From contig PMBA01000342.1 of the NCBI GenBank assembly GCA_003152795.1, positions 1 through 10,559 of the forward strand: a stretch of DNA of 10,559 nt, in the 5' to 3' direction. Positions 1 through 6,044 of the stretch are shown one piece after another. This DNA comes from Acidobacteriaceae bacterium. Lineage in GTDB: Bacteria; Acidobacteriota; Terriglobia; Terriglobales; Acidobacteriaceae. The number at the start of each line of letters is the position of its first letter. Position 1 is the first letter of the stretch. Under the pieces are notes generated by a model. The model did no database searches, was not told the origin of the DNA, and was given only the letters and a program-made list of their open reading frames with translations. Position numbers and translations under genes: made by a program.

Positions 1-1341
1 CCGAACTCCGAGAGTTCGATCTGGCGCGTGAATGTCGATGGGACGGGGATGGCGTTGGTGACACAAGCGATAAGGGCGGCAGGGGACCAATCGCACCGCT
101 GGCCGGTGTTCCTTCCCGACGGGAACCATTTTTTATTCTGGAGCGGCAACTTTGGGAACTCGAAGGACGACCGTTCCAGCGGCATCTACGTCAGTTCCCT
201 GGAGGGCAAGGAGAGAAGACTTGTTGTGCTGTGCCATTCGAGTGTTGGGTACGATTCCCACAATTTGTTTTACGCGGACGACCAAAGGCAGTTGGTCAGC
301 GTCGCTTTTAACGTATCCGGCGCGACGGTTTCGGGGAACACGACGGTGATCGCGAATGTCGTGGGATTCCAACCCTCGACTTATTGGGCGGCCTTCGCGG
401 TCGCACCGAACGGGACATTGGTCTACAACACAAATGTCGGAGCGGCGGAGTCGGCGCTGACGTGGGTGGACCGATCGGGCAAAGAACTGAGCCGGGTCGG
501 CGATCCAGCGATCATGGCAAACCCGACGCTGTCGCCGGATGGCAGCCGGGTCGCGCTGGATATCAGCGACCAGAAGGCGAATAACGTGGATATCTGGATC
601 GAAAGCACGAGCGGAGCGGGGAATGCGCGTTTCACGTTTGACCCGTCGGAAGAGGTGGTGGGCGTATGGTCGCGAGATGCAAACATGCTGGCCTACCGGG
701 CGATCATCGCAGGGGGCATAAGTCTTTTTTTGAAGCGAGCGAATGGGCTGGAGCGCGAGCGGGAGAAATTCACCATGAGTCCGGACATGGGCGACATTTT
801 TCCCAATTCCTGGTCATTGGACGACCAGCAGATACTGTGCACCCATGAAACTGCGACGGGGTACTACCTGGAGATAATGCCGGTGGCGGGGGGAGAGCCA
901 ACCCGGTTTCTGACGAGCAAGGGCAGCGAGTCGAACGGACAAATATCTCCGGATGGAAAATGGGTGGCCTATGCCTCCGATGAGTCCGGCAATTGGGAGA
1001 TTTACGTGACGTCGTTTCCCAGTGCAGCGGGAAAATGGCAGGTGTCGCGCGGCGGGGGCACGGAGCCGCGGTGGGGTGGGGATGGCAAAGAGATTTTCTA
1101 CATAGGACCGCGCGGCATGTTGATGGCTGTGCCCGTCAATAGCGCGAGTGCCTTCGTGACGGGAACGCCGGCGCCGCTGTTCCAGGTTTACGGACGCGCT
1201 CCGATTTCCAGCACCGACGTTTTCACCTACGACGTGGCCAAAGACGGGAAGCGCTTTCTGGTGAACCGGTACGTGAAACCCGAACACGTGGCGCCGCTGA
1301 CCATTTTATGGCAGGCAGTGGCGGGCAATCCATCGCGATAA
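1..1341 (+). CDS. PD40/WD40-like beta-propeller protein, C-terminal part (5' end outside window)
   Basis: The reading frame is open from the first base, so the gene starts upstream; the ATG at 28 is internal. The protein is built of repeated beta-propeller blades of the TolB/PD40 type. Visible blade motifs are SIWRV near 16-30, SPDGSRVALDI near 532-564, SPDGKWVAYASDESGNWEIYV near 946-1008, and a terminal blade with EPRWGGDGKEIFYI followed by a YDVAKDGKRFLVNR block near 1228-1269. In Acidobacteriota this arrangement is very common as the C-terminal sensor or protein-binding half of Ser/Thr protein kinases, and it also occurs as stand-alone TolB-like proteins. No kinase motif lies inside the window, so which of the two it is cannot be decided. 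The propeller probably binds a protein or ligand and has no catalysis of its own. It ends in TAA, 172 bases before the peroxidase gene. Confidence 0.85.
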   Translation, partial: PNSESSIWRVNVDGTGMALVTQAIRAAGDQSHRWPVFLPDGNHFLFWSGNFGNSKDDRSSGIYVSSLEGKERRLVVLCHSSVGYDSHNLFYADDQRQLVSVAFNVSGATVSGNTTVIANVVGFQPSTYWAAFAVAPNGTLVYNTNVGAAESALTWVDRSGKELSRVGDPAIMANPTLSPDGSRVALDISDQKANNVDIWIESTSGAGNARFTFDPSEEVVGVWSRDANMLAYRAIIAGGISLFLKRANGLEREREKFTMSPDMGDIFPNSWSLDDQQILCTHETATGYYLEIMPVAGGEPTRFLTSKGSESNGQISPDGKWVAYASDESGNWEIYVTSFPSAAGKWQVSRGGGTEPRWGGDGKEIFYIGPRGMLMAVPVNSASAFVTGTPAPLFQVYGRAPISSTDVFTYDVAKDGKRFLVNRYVKPEHVAPLTILWQAVAGNPSR

Positions 1342-1513
1342 CGATGGAGCACGTTGTTCCGCCTGGCAGCGAGGCGCTATCCGCGCTGAGCGTTCGCCAT
1401 TTTTCACTCACCCTTGGGCCGGACTGATGGGAACGACCACTCTGTTGTGTGCTCCGTCACTGAATTTGACTGCATGTGAGAGTTAACTTCCAAGATTGCC
1501 GGAGGTGTGTCCG

Positions 1514-2647
1514 ATGAAAAACAGCGGGAAGGTGTGCGTATTCGGTTTGTTGCTGGTTCTGGGTGTGGCGATTGCGGCGAACTTCAGTATGCAGGCAAGC
1601 GCTCAGGCGTCGGCGGGTGGTGCGGTGCTGCCGGTGGGGAAGACGGTTCAGATCAAGGCTCCGCTGGGCCTGCCTCCGGTGCCGATACCGGCGGGTAATC
1701 CTCCGACCGAGGACACGATTGCGCTGGGGCGGCGGCTCTATTACGACCCACAGCTTTCGGTGGATGGCACGATTTCGTGCGCGTCGTGCCATGCGCCGCA
1801 GTTTGGCTTTTCGGATGAACACAAGGTCTCGAACGGCGTTGGCGGCAAGACCGGCACCCGGCACTCGCCGACGGTGATCAATTCGGCCTACAACACCCTG
1901 CAATTCTGGGATGGCCGCGCCCCCAGCCTGGAAGAGCAAGCGAAGGGACCGATGGCGAATCCGGTCGAAATGGCGCACTCGCTCGACGGAGTTGTGAAGC
2001 GCGTGCTGGCGGACCCCAAATACGTAGTGCTCTTCAGGAAGGCGTGGGGCACGGACCAGATCAACATCGAGCTTGTGGCCAAGTCCATTGCTTCGTTCGA
2101 ACGGACCGTGCTTGCGGGCGATTCGGCCTTTGACCGCTATTACTATGGACATGACAAGAAGGCGCTTTCTCCGGCCGCGCAGCGCGGACTGAAGATTTTC
2201 ACCGACCCGAAGAAGGCGAACTGCGAGGTATGCCATAGCATTGGCAAGACGAGCGCGCTGTTCACGGATAATAAATTCCACAACCTCGGCATCGGGGCGG
2301 ATACGCGGGGCAATCTGAACGATGTCGGCCGCTTCAGCGAAACCAAGAAGGATGAGGACATGGGGGCCTTCAAGACGCCGACCTTGCGCAATCTGGCTCA
2401 TCGGGCACCTTTTATGCATGATGGGAGTTTTCCCACGGTGAAAGACGCGCTGGCGCATTACATTGGCGGGGGCAATTTGAACGATCACCTGGACAAGGAA
2501 ATCCATGCGCTCGACTTTCTGACGTTTGACGAGCGCGATGATCTGCTGCAATTTCTGGATTCTTTGAACGGCAAGTTGCCGGGCAATGTCGGGCCGCCGC
2601 CGGACCTGGCGCCCGCGCCGAAGATCACCGCGGCGTCGGTGAAGTGA
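1514..2647 (+). CDS. Di-heme cytochrome c peroxidase (MauG/CcpA family), secreted
   Basis: This protein is expected to reduce hydrogen peroxide to water in the periplasm, using electrons from small c-type cytochromes; some relatives instead oxidise other substrates (MauG-like). Two c-type heme sites are visible, CASCH at residues 89-93 and CEVCH at 237-241, as in the bacterial di-heme peroxidase family. The family-typical FWDGRAPSLEEQ stretch lies between them. Met301, in PFMHDGSFPTV, is the likely sixth ligand of the electron-transfer heme. Residues 1-31 form a signal peptide (MKN, a hydrophobic core, then ASAQA), fitting export and periplasmic heme attachment. The C-terminus is a short proline-rich tail. 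Length (377 aa) is slightly above the family norm. I chose ATG 1514 because GGAGG at 1501-1505 lies 8 bases upstream; a TTG at 1496 would place this ribosome site inside the gene. Family assignment is firm, the physiological substrate is not. Confidence 0.93.
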   Translation: MKNSGKVCVFGLLLVLGVAIAANFSMQASAQASAGGAVLPVGKTVQIKAPLGLPPVPIPAGNPPTEDTIALGRRLYYDPQLSVDGTISCASCHAPQFGFSDEHKVSNGVGGKTGTRHSPTVINSAYNTLQFWDGRAPSLEEQAKGPMANPVEMAHSLDGVVKRVLADPKYVVLFRKAWGTDQINIELVAKSIASFERTVLAGDSAFDRYYYGHDKKALSPAAQRGLKIFTDPKKANCEVCHSIGKTSALFTDNKFHNLGIGADTRGNLNDVGRFSETKKDEDMGAFKTPTLRNLAHRAPFMHDGSFPTVKDALAHYIGGGNLNDHLDKEIHALDFLTFDERDDLLQFLDSLNGKLPGNVGPPPDLAPAPKITAASVK

Positions 2648-2820
2648 CTGCCTGGTAAGAAACTCGGATCGAAGCAGGTTTACGGGAAGGGCACGATTTC
2701 AGGCAGGCCGCAAGGCCCGAACAATCGTGGTCGGCTTTTAGCCGCGGCGGCGCAGCTTCGGGCTGGCGCAGTATTATCTGGTGTGGGAAGTTGCTGACCT
2801 GAGAGAGCGGAGACCTGCAA
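2648..2820 (+). other. Structured intergenic segment with several stem-loops
   Basis: No gene is visible between the peroxidase and the DUF1684 gene, but bases 2691-2769 are full of inverted repeats. CACGATT (2692-2698) pairs with AATCGTG (2723-2729) and encloses GGCC-GCAA-GGCC (2706-2717), a stem closed by a GNRA-type tetraloop. Next is CGGC-TTTTA-GCCG (2732-2744). Last is GCGC-AGC / GCT-G-GCGC around a TTCGG loop (2750-2769). There is no run of T after any stem, so this is not a classical intrinsic terminator. It may be a dispersed intergenic repeat, a transcribed regulatory leader of the next gene, or a small RNA; the sequence alone does not distinguish these. Confidence 0.5.
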
Positions 2821-3756
2821 ATGAAAAGAAAATTCCCGCTGGGCGCAGCGTTGGTTTTGGCGGGGGCGCTGGCGTTCGCCGGCGGTTTCGACAGTAAGAA
2901 TTCCGACGATGAAAGTTCATGGCAGCGCGATCTGCTGGCCTGGCGCGCGGAGCGGGCCACCAACCTGCAGGCTCCGGAAGGCTGGCTTTCTTTGATCGCG
3001 CTCGGCTGGCTGAAAGAGGGGGACAACAGTTTTGGTTCCGCGGAAGACAGCCGGGTTCAGATCGCAGGCAAGGTGCCGGCGCACGTCGGGGTGGTGCGTC
3101 TGGAGAAAGGGGCGCTGCGCTTGCTGGCTCCGGCGGGAGGATTTCCCAAGGACCTTCTGGTGGATGGTGAATCGGCCAAGGAGCAGGCGCTGGTTGCGGA
3201 CGATGCCGACAAGCCCTCGAAGCTTACGATGGGGACGGTCACAGTCATCGTGATCCATCGCGACGACCGGTACGCGTTACGCGTCAAGGATCAGCAAGCC
3301 GCGACCCGAGTCGGCTTTCACGGATTGCGCTGGTACGCGCCGAATGCGGCCTACCGGGTTCATGCGCGCTGGATCCCGTACAACCCTCCGAAAGTGCTCG
3401 ACATTCCGACGGTGCTTGGCACGACGACCCATCTTCCGGCACCCGGCGCCGCCGAATTCACGGTGGATGGGCAAGTGGTGCGACTGGAGCCAGTGCTCGA
3501 AGATCCGAAGGCGACTGATCTGTTCTTTATTCTTCGCGACGCTACCAGCAAGAGTACGACTTACGGTGCGGGGCGTTTTCTGTATACCGAACTACCGGAC
3601 CATGGTGTAAATCAGCCGGGCGAAGTGTGGCTCGATTTCAATCGCCTGGTGAATCCGCCCTGCGCATTTACGGCCTATGCGACGTGTCCGCTGCCTCCGC
3701 CGCAGAATCGGCTTGGGGTTGCGATACCGGCGGGCGAGCAGCGGTACCACGATTAA
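2821..3756 (+). CDS. DUF1684 domain protein, secreted
   Basis: The protein belongs to the DUF1684 family, which has no firmly established biochemical role. After a basic and hydrophobic export signal (about residues 1-22: MKRK, then an Ala/Leu/Gly-rich core) come an acidic linker and the start of the family domain, with WRAERATNL near residues 41-49 and EGWLSLIALGWLKEG just after. The domain closes with the highly characteristic block NPPCAFTAYATCPLPPPQNR at 278-297, containing Cys281 and Cys289, followed by a LGVAI-AGE-RY tail. The signal has no lipobox cysteine, so a soluble exported protein is more likely than a lipoprotein. The start has a purine-rich GAGAGAGCGGAG stretch upstream. It is probably co-transcribed with the small membrane protein starting 15 bases after its stop. 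Family assignment is strong; function is unknown. Confidence 0.9.
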   Translation: MKRKFPLGAALVLAGALAFAGGFDSKNSDDESSWQRDLLAWRAERATNLQAPEGWLSLIALGWLKEGDNSFGSAEDSRVQIAGKVPAHVGVVRLEKGALRLLAPAGGFPKDLLVDGESAKEQALVADDADKPSKLTMGTVTVIVIHRDDRYALRVKDQQAATRVGFHGLRWYAPNAAYRVHARWIPYNPPKVLDIPTVLGTTTHLPAPGAAEFTVDGQVVRLEPVLEDPKATDLFFILRDATSKSTTYGAGRFLYTELPDHGVNQPGEVWLDFNRLVNPPCAFTAYATCPLPPPQNRLGVAIPAGEQRYHD

Positions 3757-3771
3757 GATGGGGCGAGAAGA

Positions 3772-3972
3772 ATGTTTGGGCGGATTCTCATCGTCGCGTG
3801 GGGTGCCCTTTTCGCAGGGACAGCGGCCTTGTTTCTATTCCCAAAGGGTGTGGTGCGGATCCTGAGCCCAACGATCCTCCTCATCTTCAGTGTGGTCGTA
3901 ATCCTCGGCTCTGTAATCTATGGATTGGTTGTCACCTACCACCGAATTGCAAATCGAAGCGGCTCAGGGTAG
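3772..3972 (+). CDS. Small two-helix membrane protein, function unknown
   Basis: This 66-residue protein consists almost entirely of two hydrophobic helices, about residues 4-24 (ILIVAWGALFAGTAALFLF) and 32-55 (SPTILLIFSVVVILGSVIYG), joined by a short loop with Lys and Arg and ending in a basic polar tail. It begins 15 bases after the DUF1684 stop codon, with a GGGGCGAGAAG ribosome-site-like stretch just before the ATG, so the two genes are likely one transcript. I do not recognise the family. It could be a small membrane partner of the DUF1684 protein or an unrelated hypothetical. The clean hydrophobic pattern, the spacing and the ribosome site support a real gene, but short length keeps confidence moderate. 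Confidence 0.6.
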   Translation: MFGRILIVAWGALFAGTAALFLFPKGVVRILSPTILLIFSVVVILGSVIYGLVVTYHRIANRSGSG

Positions 3973-3996
3973 CGGGTACTGATTGACGGAAATCGT

Positions 3997-4007
3997 GGAT
4001 AATATCC
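3997..4007. promoter_or_regulatory. Perfect AT-rich palindrome upstream of the VKOR gene
   Basis: GGATA-A-TATCC is an 11-base perfect inverted repeat, 40 bases before the VKOR start codon. It contains a GATAAT string that resembles a -10 box, but no -35 element sits at 16-18 bases from it; a TTGACG at 3983-3988 is too close. It may be an operator or part of a non-canonical promoter. A chance palindrome is also possible. Confidence 0.25.
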
Positions 4008-4047
4008 TTTTCAGGAATGCAACTTTACGTTGGTCCGGGAGTTCTGC

Positions 4048-4464
4048 ATGAGATGGGTGCTGATTGTCCTCGCCGTCGCCGGTATCGTGGCTTCTTCGCT
4101 CGCTTTGCGCGAGCATTACCGTACCGACGCTTCGCCCTGCAGCATCAATGAGCGGTGGGACTGCGGCATCGTGAACCACAGTCCGTACGCCGTGTTCCAC
4201 GGAGTGCCAGTGGCCGTGATTGGCATTGCCGGATATCTGCTGCTGGGCGTGCTCGCCTTCGGAAAAGCATACCCGTGGATGCTGCCGCTGGTGACGGTCG
4301 CCCTGGTTTTTGCGATCCACCTGGCGGACATAGAAAAATTCGTACTGGGCGTTTGGTGTGTCTATTGCGTCATCTCGCTCGGAGTGATTACCCTGATGAC
4401 CCTGCTGGTGATCGGCCAGGTGATCGCCGATGCGATGCAGCGGCCGCGGCGATCCTACTCGTAG
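4048..4464 (+). CDS. Vitamin K epoxide reductase (VKOR) family membrane oxidoreductase
   Basis: Bacterial VKOR homologues reoxidise a periplasmic thioredoxin-like protein and pass the electrons to quinone, so they drive disulfide formation in place of DsbB. All family hallmarks are present in 138 residues: the loop cysteine pair Cys31 and Cys39 with the usual seven residues between, conserved Ser45, and the quinone-side CxxC (Cys104-Val-Tyr-Cys107) at the start of the last helix. Four hydrophobic helices are visible, about 2-20, 53-72, 76-94 and 104-127. The start was set at ATG 4048 because GGGAG at 4037-4041 lies 6 bases upstream; a TTG at 4030 is in frame but less likely. Many bacterial VKORs are fused to a thioredoxin domain; this one is not. 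Its last codons overlap, on the opposite strand, a relic permease tail. Confidence 0.92.
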   Translation: MRWVLIVLAVAGIVASSLALREHYRTDASPCSINERWDCGIVNHSPYAVFHGVPVAVIGIAGYLLLGVLAFGKAYPWMLPLVTVALVFAIHLADIEKFVLGVWCVYCVISLGVITLMTLLVIGQVIADAMQRPRRSYS

Positions 4465-4499
4465 CGCAGGCTCTCGATCGGGTCGAGAGCGCGCCGCCC
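4455..4499 (-). pseudogene. Relic C-terminus of a MacB/FtsX-type ABC transporter permease
   Basis: On the minus strand bases 4499 down to 4455 read GRRALDPIESLRYE followed by TAG. This matches the terminal signature of MacB-like permeases that are abundant in Acidobacteriota, where the protein ends with an RRA..DP...LRYE tail. Further upstream on this strand the frame no longer resembles a permease, so only about 14 codons seem to survive. The TAG and the last codons lie inside the 3' end of the VKOR gene. A deletion or rearrangement that removed the rest of the permease is the simplest reading. A chance match over such a short stretch cannot be excluded. Confidence 0.45.
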
Positions 4500-4573
4500 A
4501 TTACTTCGACTCGCGGAAGCGCCAAGTGTGAGCGGGGGATCGCTTGAGAAGGCTTCATTGGTGGTGAACGGAT

Positions 4574-5320
4574 TCAATCGTTGCCGCTGGTGCGCAGTTT
4601 CCACGCGATCTGACGCAGTATTCCCAGCCACATCACGGTATCTTCGGCGTCCAGTTGCATACGCCGGATCATGCGCCGCAGATTCTCCTCGGTCGCCGCT
4701 GCCGCTCGCGGCTTCACGTATCCGCTGGCGTCAAGGACCTGAAACAGATGTTGGGTCAGCCGCTCGATCTCTCGCGATTTAGCTGGAGTCTTCTTTTCTC
4801 TTCCCCGCGCAGTCTTCGGCGGCGCCGTCTTGCGACCTCGCACCACTTCGTAGAGACAGACCGCGACCGCCTGCCCAAGGTTCATCGAACCATGCTCTTC
4901 GCGCGTCGGAATCCGCATCACCCATTGGCAATGGCTCAGGTCCTGATTCGAGAGCCCGTATCTTTCCGAGCCGAAAAGCAACGCCACCGGTCCCGTCTTC
5001 AGTTGCCGTTTGATCGCGCGGACTCCGTCCTCCAGGCGGTGCAAGGGATGCTGCAAATCTCGCCGCGGTCCGGCCACGGTCGTGCCGACCACCAGTTTGC
5101 AGTCCGCAACCGCCTCCGCTATGCCGTCATACTGTTCCGCTTTCGCCAGCAACCCCGACGCTCCCACCGCCGACCGCGCCTCGCGAAATGCCGCGTCGTA
5201 GGGATTCACCACCCGCAATCGCCGGACCCCAAAATTACTCATGGCGCGCGCCGCCGCCCCAATATTGAGGGGATTCCGCGTTGCCACCAGCACCACCCGA
5301 AGGTTGTCGAGATCGGTCAT
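4574..5320 (-). CDS. trmJ: TrmJ-type tRNA (cytidine/uridine-32) 2'-O-methyltransferase
   Basis: This SPOUT-class enzyme should transfer a methyl group from S-adenosylmethionine to the 2'-OH of nucleotide 32 in tRNA anticodon loops. The three TrmH/TrmJ motifs are clear: motif 1 TRNPLNIGAAARAMSNFG at residues 14-31, motif 2 LFGSERYGLSN at 115-125, and motif 3 IPTREEHGSMNLGQAVAV at 137-154. The last two form the trefoil knot that holds the cofactor. After a Lys/Arg-rich linker (about 160-190) comes a helical C-terminal region ending in a LGILRQIAWKLR helix, as in TrmJ rather than plain TrmH. Length (248 aa) equals that of E. coli TrmJ. The exact target nucleotide is inferred from the family. The ribosome site is weak; a TAGAAT box (5336-5341 on this strand) lies 15 bases before the ATG, so the leader would be very short. 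It is divergent from trxA. Confidence 0.88.
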   Translation of the reverse strand: MTDLDNLRVVLVATRNPLNIGAAARAMSNFGVRRLRVVNPYDAAFREARSAVGASGLLAKAEQYDGIAEAVADCKLVVGTTVAGPRRDLQHPLHRLEDGVRAIKRQLKTGPVALLFGSERYGLSNQDLSHCQWVMRIPTREEHGSMNLGQAVAVCLYEVVRGRKTAPPKTARGREKKTPAKSREIERLTQHLFQVLDASGYVKPRAAAATEENLRRMIRRMQLDAEDTVMWLGILRQIAWKLRTSGND

Positions 5321-5335
5321 TGCGCCAGGACATCC

Positions 5336-5341
5336 ATTCTA
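5336..5341 (-). promoter_or_regulatory. Possible -10 box of trmJ
   Basis: TAGAAT on the minus strand differs from the consensus TATAAT at one base. It lies 15 bases before the trmJ ATG, which would give a leader of only about eight bases. The matching -35 position reads TGGGGA, a poor match, so this is tentative. Confidence 0.3.
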
Positions 5342-5415
5342 CGGCGCGATGCGCTATATCCCCAGTGGCGTGCCGGGCGTGCGACTTCCGCGCTTGCGGA
5401 GCATCCAATAGAGAG

Positions 5416-5424
5416 TGCTAGGAT
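5416..5424 (+). promoter_or_regulatory. Possible extended -10 promoter of trxA
   Basis: TGC-TAGGAT has the TGn extension followed by a four-of-six -10 match. A weak TTGCGG (5394-5399) stands 19 bases upstream. The predicted transcript would begin near 5431, at the first base of the trxA leader stem. Supported by position only. Confidence 0.35.
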
Positions 5425-5430
5425 AGAAGT

Positions 5431-5469
5431 CCCGCCCCATTAGAGACCGAAACGGTCGGCGCAGGCGGG
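5431..5469 (+). promoter_or_regulatory. Stem-loop structure in the trxA leader
   Basis: CCCGCC (5431-5436) can pair with GGCGGG (5464-5469). Inside this lies a perfect hairpin GACCG-AAA-CGGTC (5445-5457). The element ends 21 bases before the GGAGG ribosome site of trxA, leaving that site free. It could stabilise the mRNA or affect its expression; this is inferred from pairing alone. Confidence 0.4.
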
Positions 5470-5499
5470 AACAGGCAACTGAGAATTCCGGGAGGATGA

Positions 5500-5832
5500 A
5501 TGGGAAGCAACGGCATCGTCGAAGTCACCGACGCCAATTTCGATTCCGATGTATTGAAGTCCGATAAGCCCGTGCTGATCGATTTCTGGGCGGCATGGTG
5601 CGGTCCCTGCCGCGCCATTGCTCCGATCGTGGAAGAACTGGCGGGGGAATATCAGGGCAAAGTGACGGTCGGGAAAATGGATGTCGACCGCAATGCGGCC
5701 ACGCCCATGCGGTACAAAGTGACTGGCATTCCCACGCTACTGATCTTCAAGAACGGGCAGGTGGTGGAACAGTTGGTGGGATACCGCTCCAAAGACGACA
5801 TTCAGAAAGCGCTGGATCGTCACGTAGGGTGA
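5500..5832 (+). CDS. trxA: Thioredoxin, cytoplasmic
   Basis: Thioredoxin is the general cytoplasmic disulfide reductant, recharged by thioredoxin reductase, and supplies electrons to enzymes such as ribonucleotide reductase and peroxidases. The 110-residue protein has the whole fold: the active site WCGPC at residues 33-37, buried Asp28 in the strand before it, and the cis-proline Pro78 in TGIPT opposite the active site. Length is typical of E. coli-type TrxA. There is no signal peptide, so it is not the periplasmic partner required by the upstream VKOR. GGAGG at 5491-5495 lies four bases before the ATG; another ATG at 5496 is out of frame. The gene stands alone: a structured leader precedes it and a strong terminator follows 43 bases after its stop. 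Confidence 0.95.
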   Translation: MGSNGIVEVTDANFDSDVLKSDKPVLIDFWAAWCGPCRAIAPIVEELAGEYQGKVTVGKMDVDRNAATPMRYKVTGIPTLLIFKNGQVVEQLVGYRSKDDIQKALDRHVG

Positions 5833-5875
5833 GTTGTCAGTCTTCGATCGGCAGCGATCAGATCCCGAAACATGT

Positions 5876-5904
5876 AAAAGGCCCGGGCAGACGCCGGGCC
5901 TTTT
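5876..5904 (+). terminator. Intrinsic terminator after trxA
   Basis: AAAAGGCCCGG (5876-5886) pairs perfectly with CCGGGCCTTTT (5894-5904) around a 7-base loop, giving an 11-base-pair stem with a GC-rich core and a T run at the end. The A run on the 5' side means it may also stop transcripts arriving from lexA on the opposite strand. Confidence 0.9.
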
Positions 5905-5976
5905 GTCGCGCGCAGGGGAATGGTCCTTCCGTATTCAGCGGACGCTGAGCGCCGATTGGAAGTCAAAGGCGTTTAC

Positions 5977-6003
5977 CACGGGGGGCACGGAGGACACAGG
6001 GGG
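5977..6003. repeat. Three 9-base tandem units (CACGGRGGR-like)
   Basis: Three consecutive 9-base units read CACGGGGGG, CACGGAGGA and CACAGGGGG. They lie in the gap between the trxA terminator and the convergent lexA stop codon. A related array occurs at 10348-10377, and both begin with the same ACCACGGGG. This looks like a dispersed intergenic repeat family; no function is evident. Confidence 0.6.
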
Positions 6004-6044
6004 AATCGGCGCCTCATCAAGGTCGATCTGTCTGACGCACTGTA

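Noticed and set aside
1496..1513. TTG start for the peroxidase
   Set aside because: The GGAGG ribosome site at 1501-1505 would fall inside the coding region, and the ATG at 1514 begins a proper signal peptide.
1457..2551. Long minus-strand open frame of 364 codons
   Set aside because: It is antisense to the cytochrome c peroxidase, which has both heme motifs and a signal peptide. The antisense protein is Arg/His-rich with no recognisable domain, as expected from a shadow frame in GC-rich DNA.
3983..4005. TTGACG plus TAATAT as a sigma-70 promoter for the VKOR gene
   Set aside because: The spacing is 11 bases or less, far from the 16-18 required.
4655..5443. Plus-strand open frame of 262 codons
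   Set aside because: It lies opposite trmJ, whose three SPOUT motifs are intact. The plus-strand translation is Arg/Pro/His-rich and featureless.
4048..5832. VKOR and thioredoxin as a functional disulfide-forming pair
   Set aside because: The thioredoxin has no export signal and is of the cytoplasmic TrxA type, and trmJ on the opposite strand separates the two genes.
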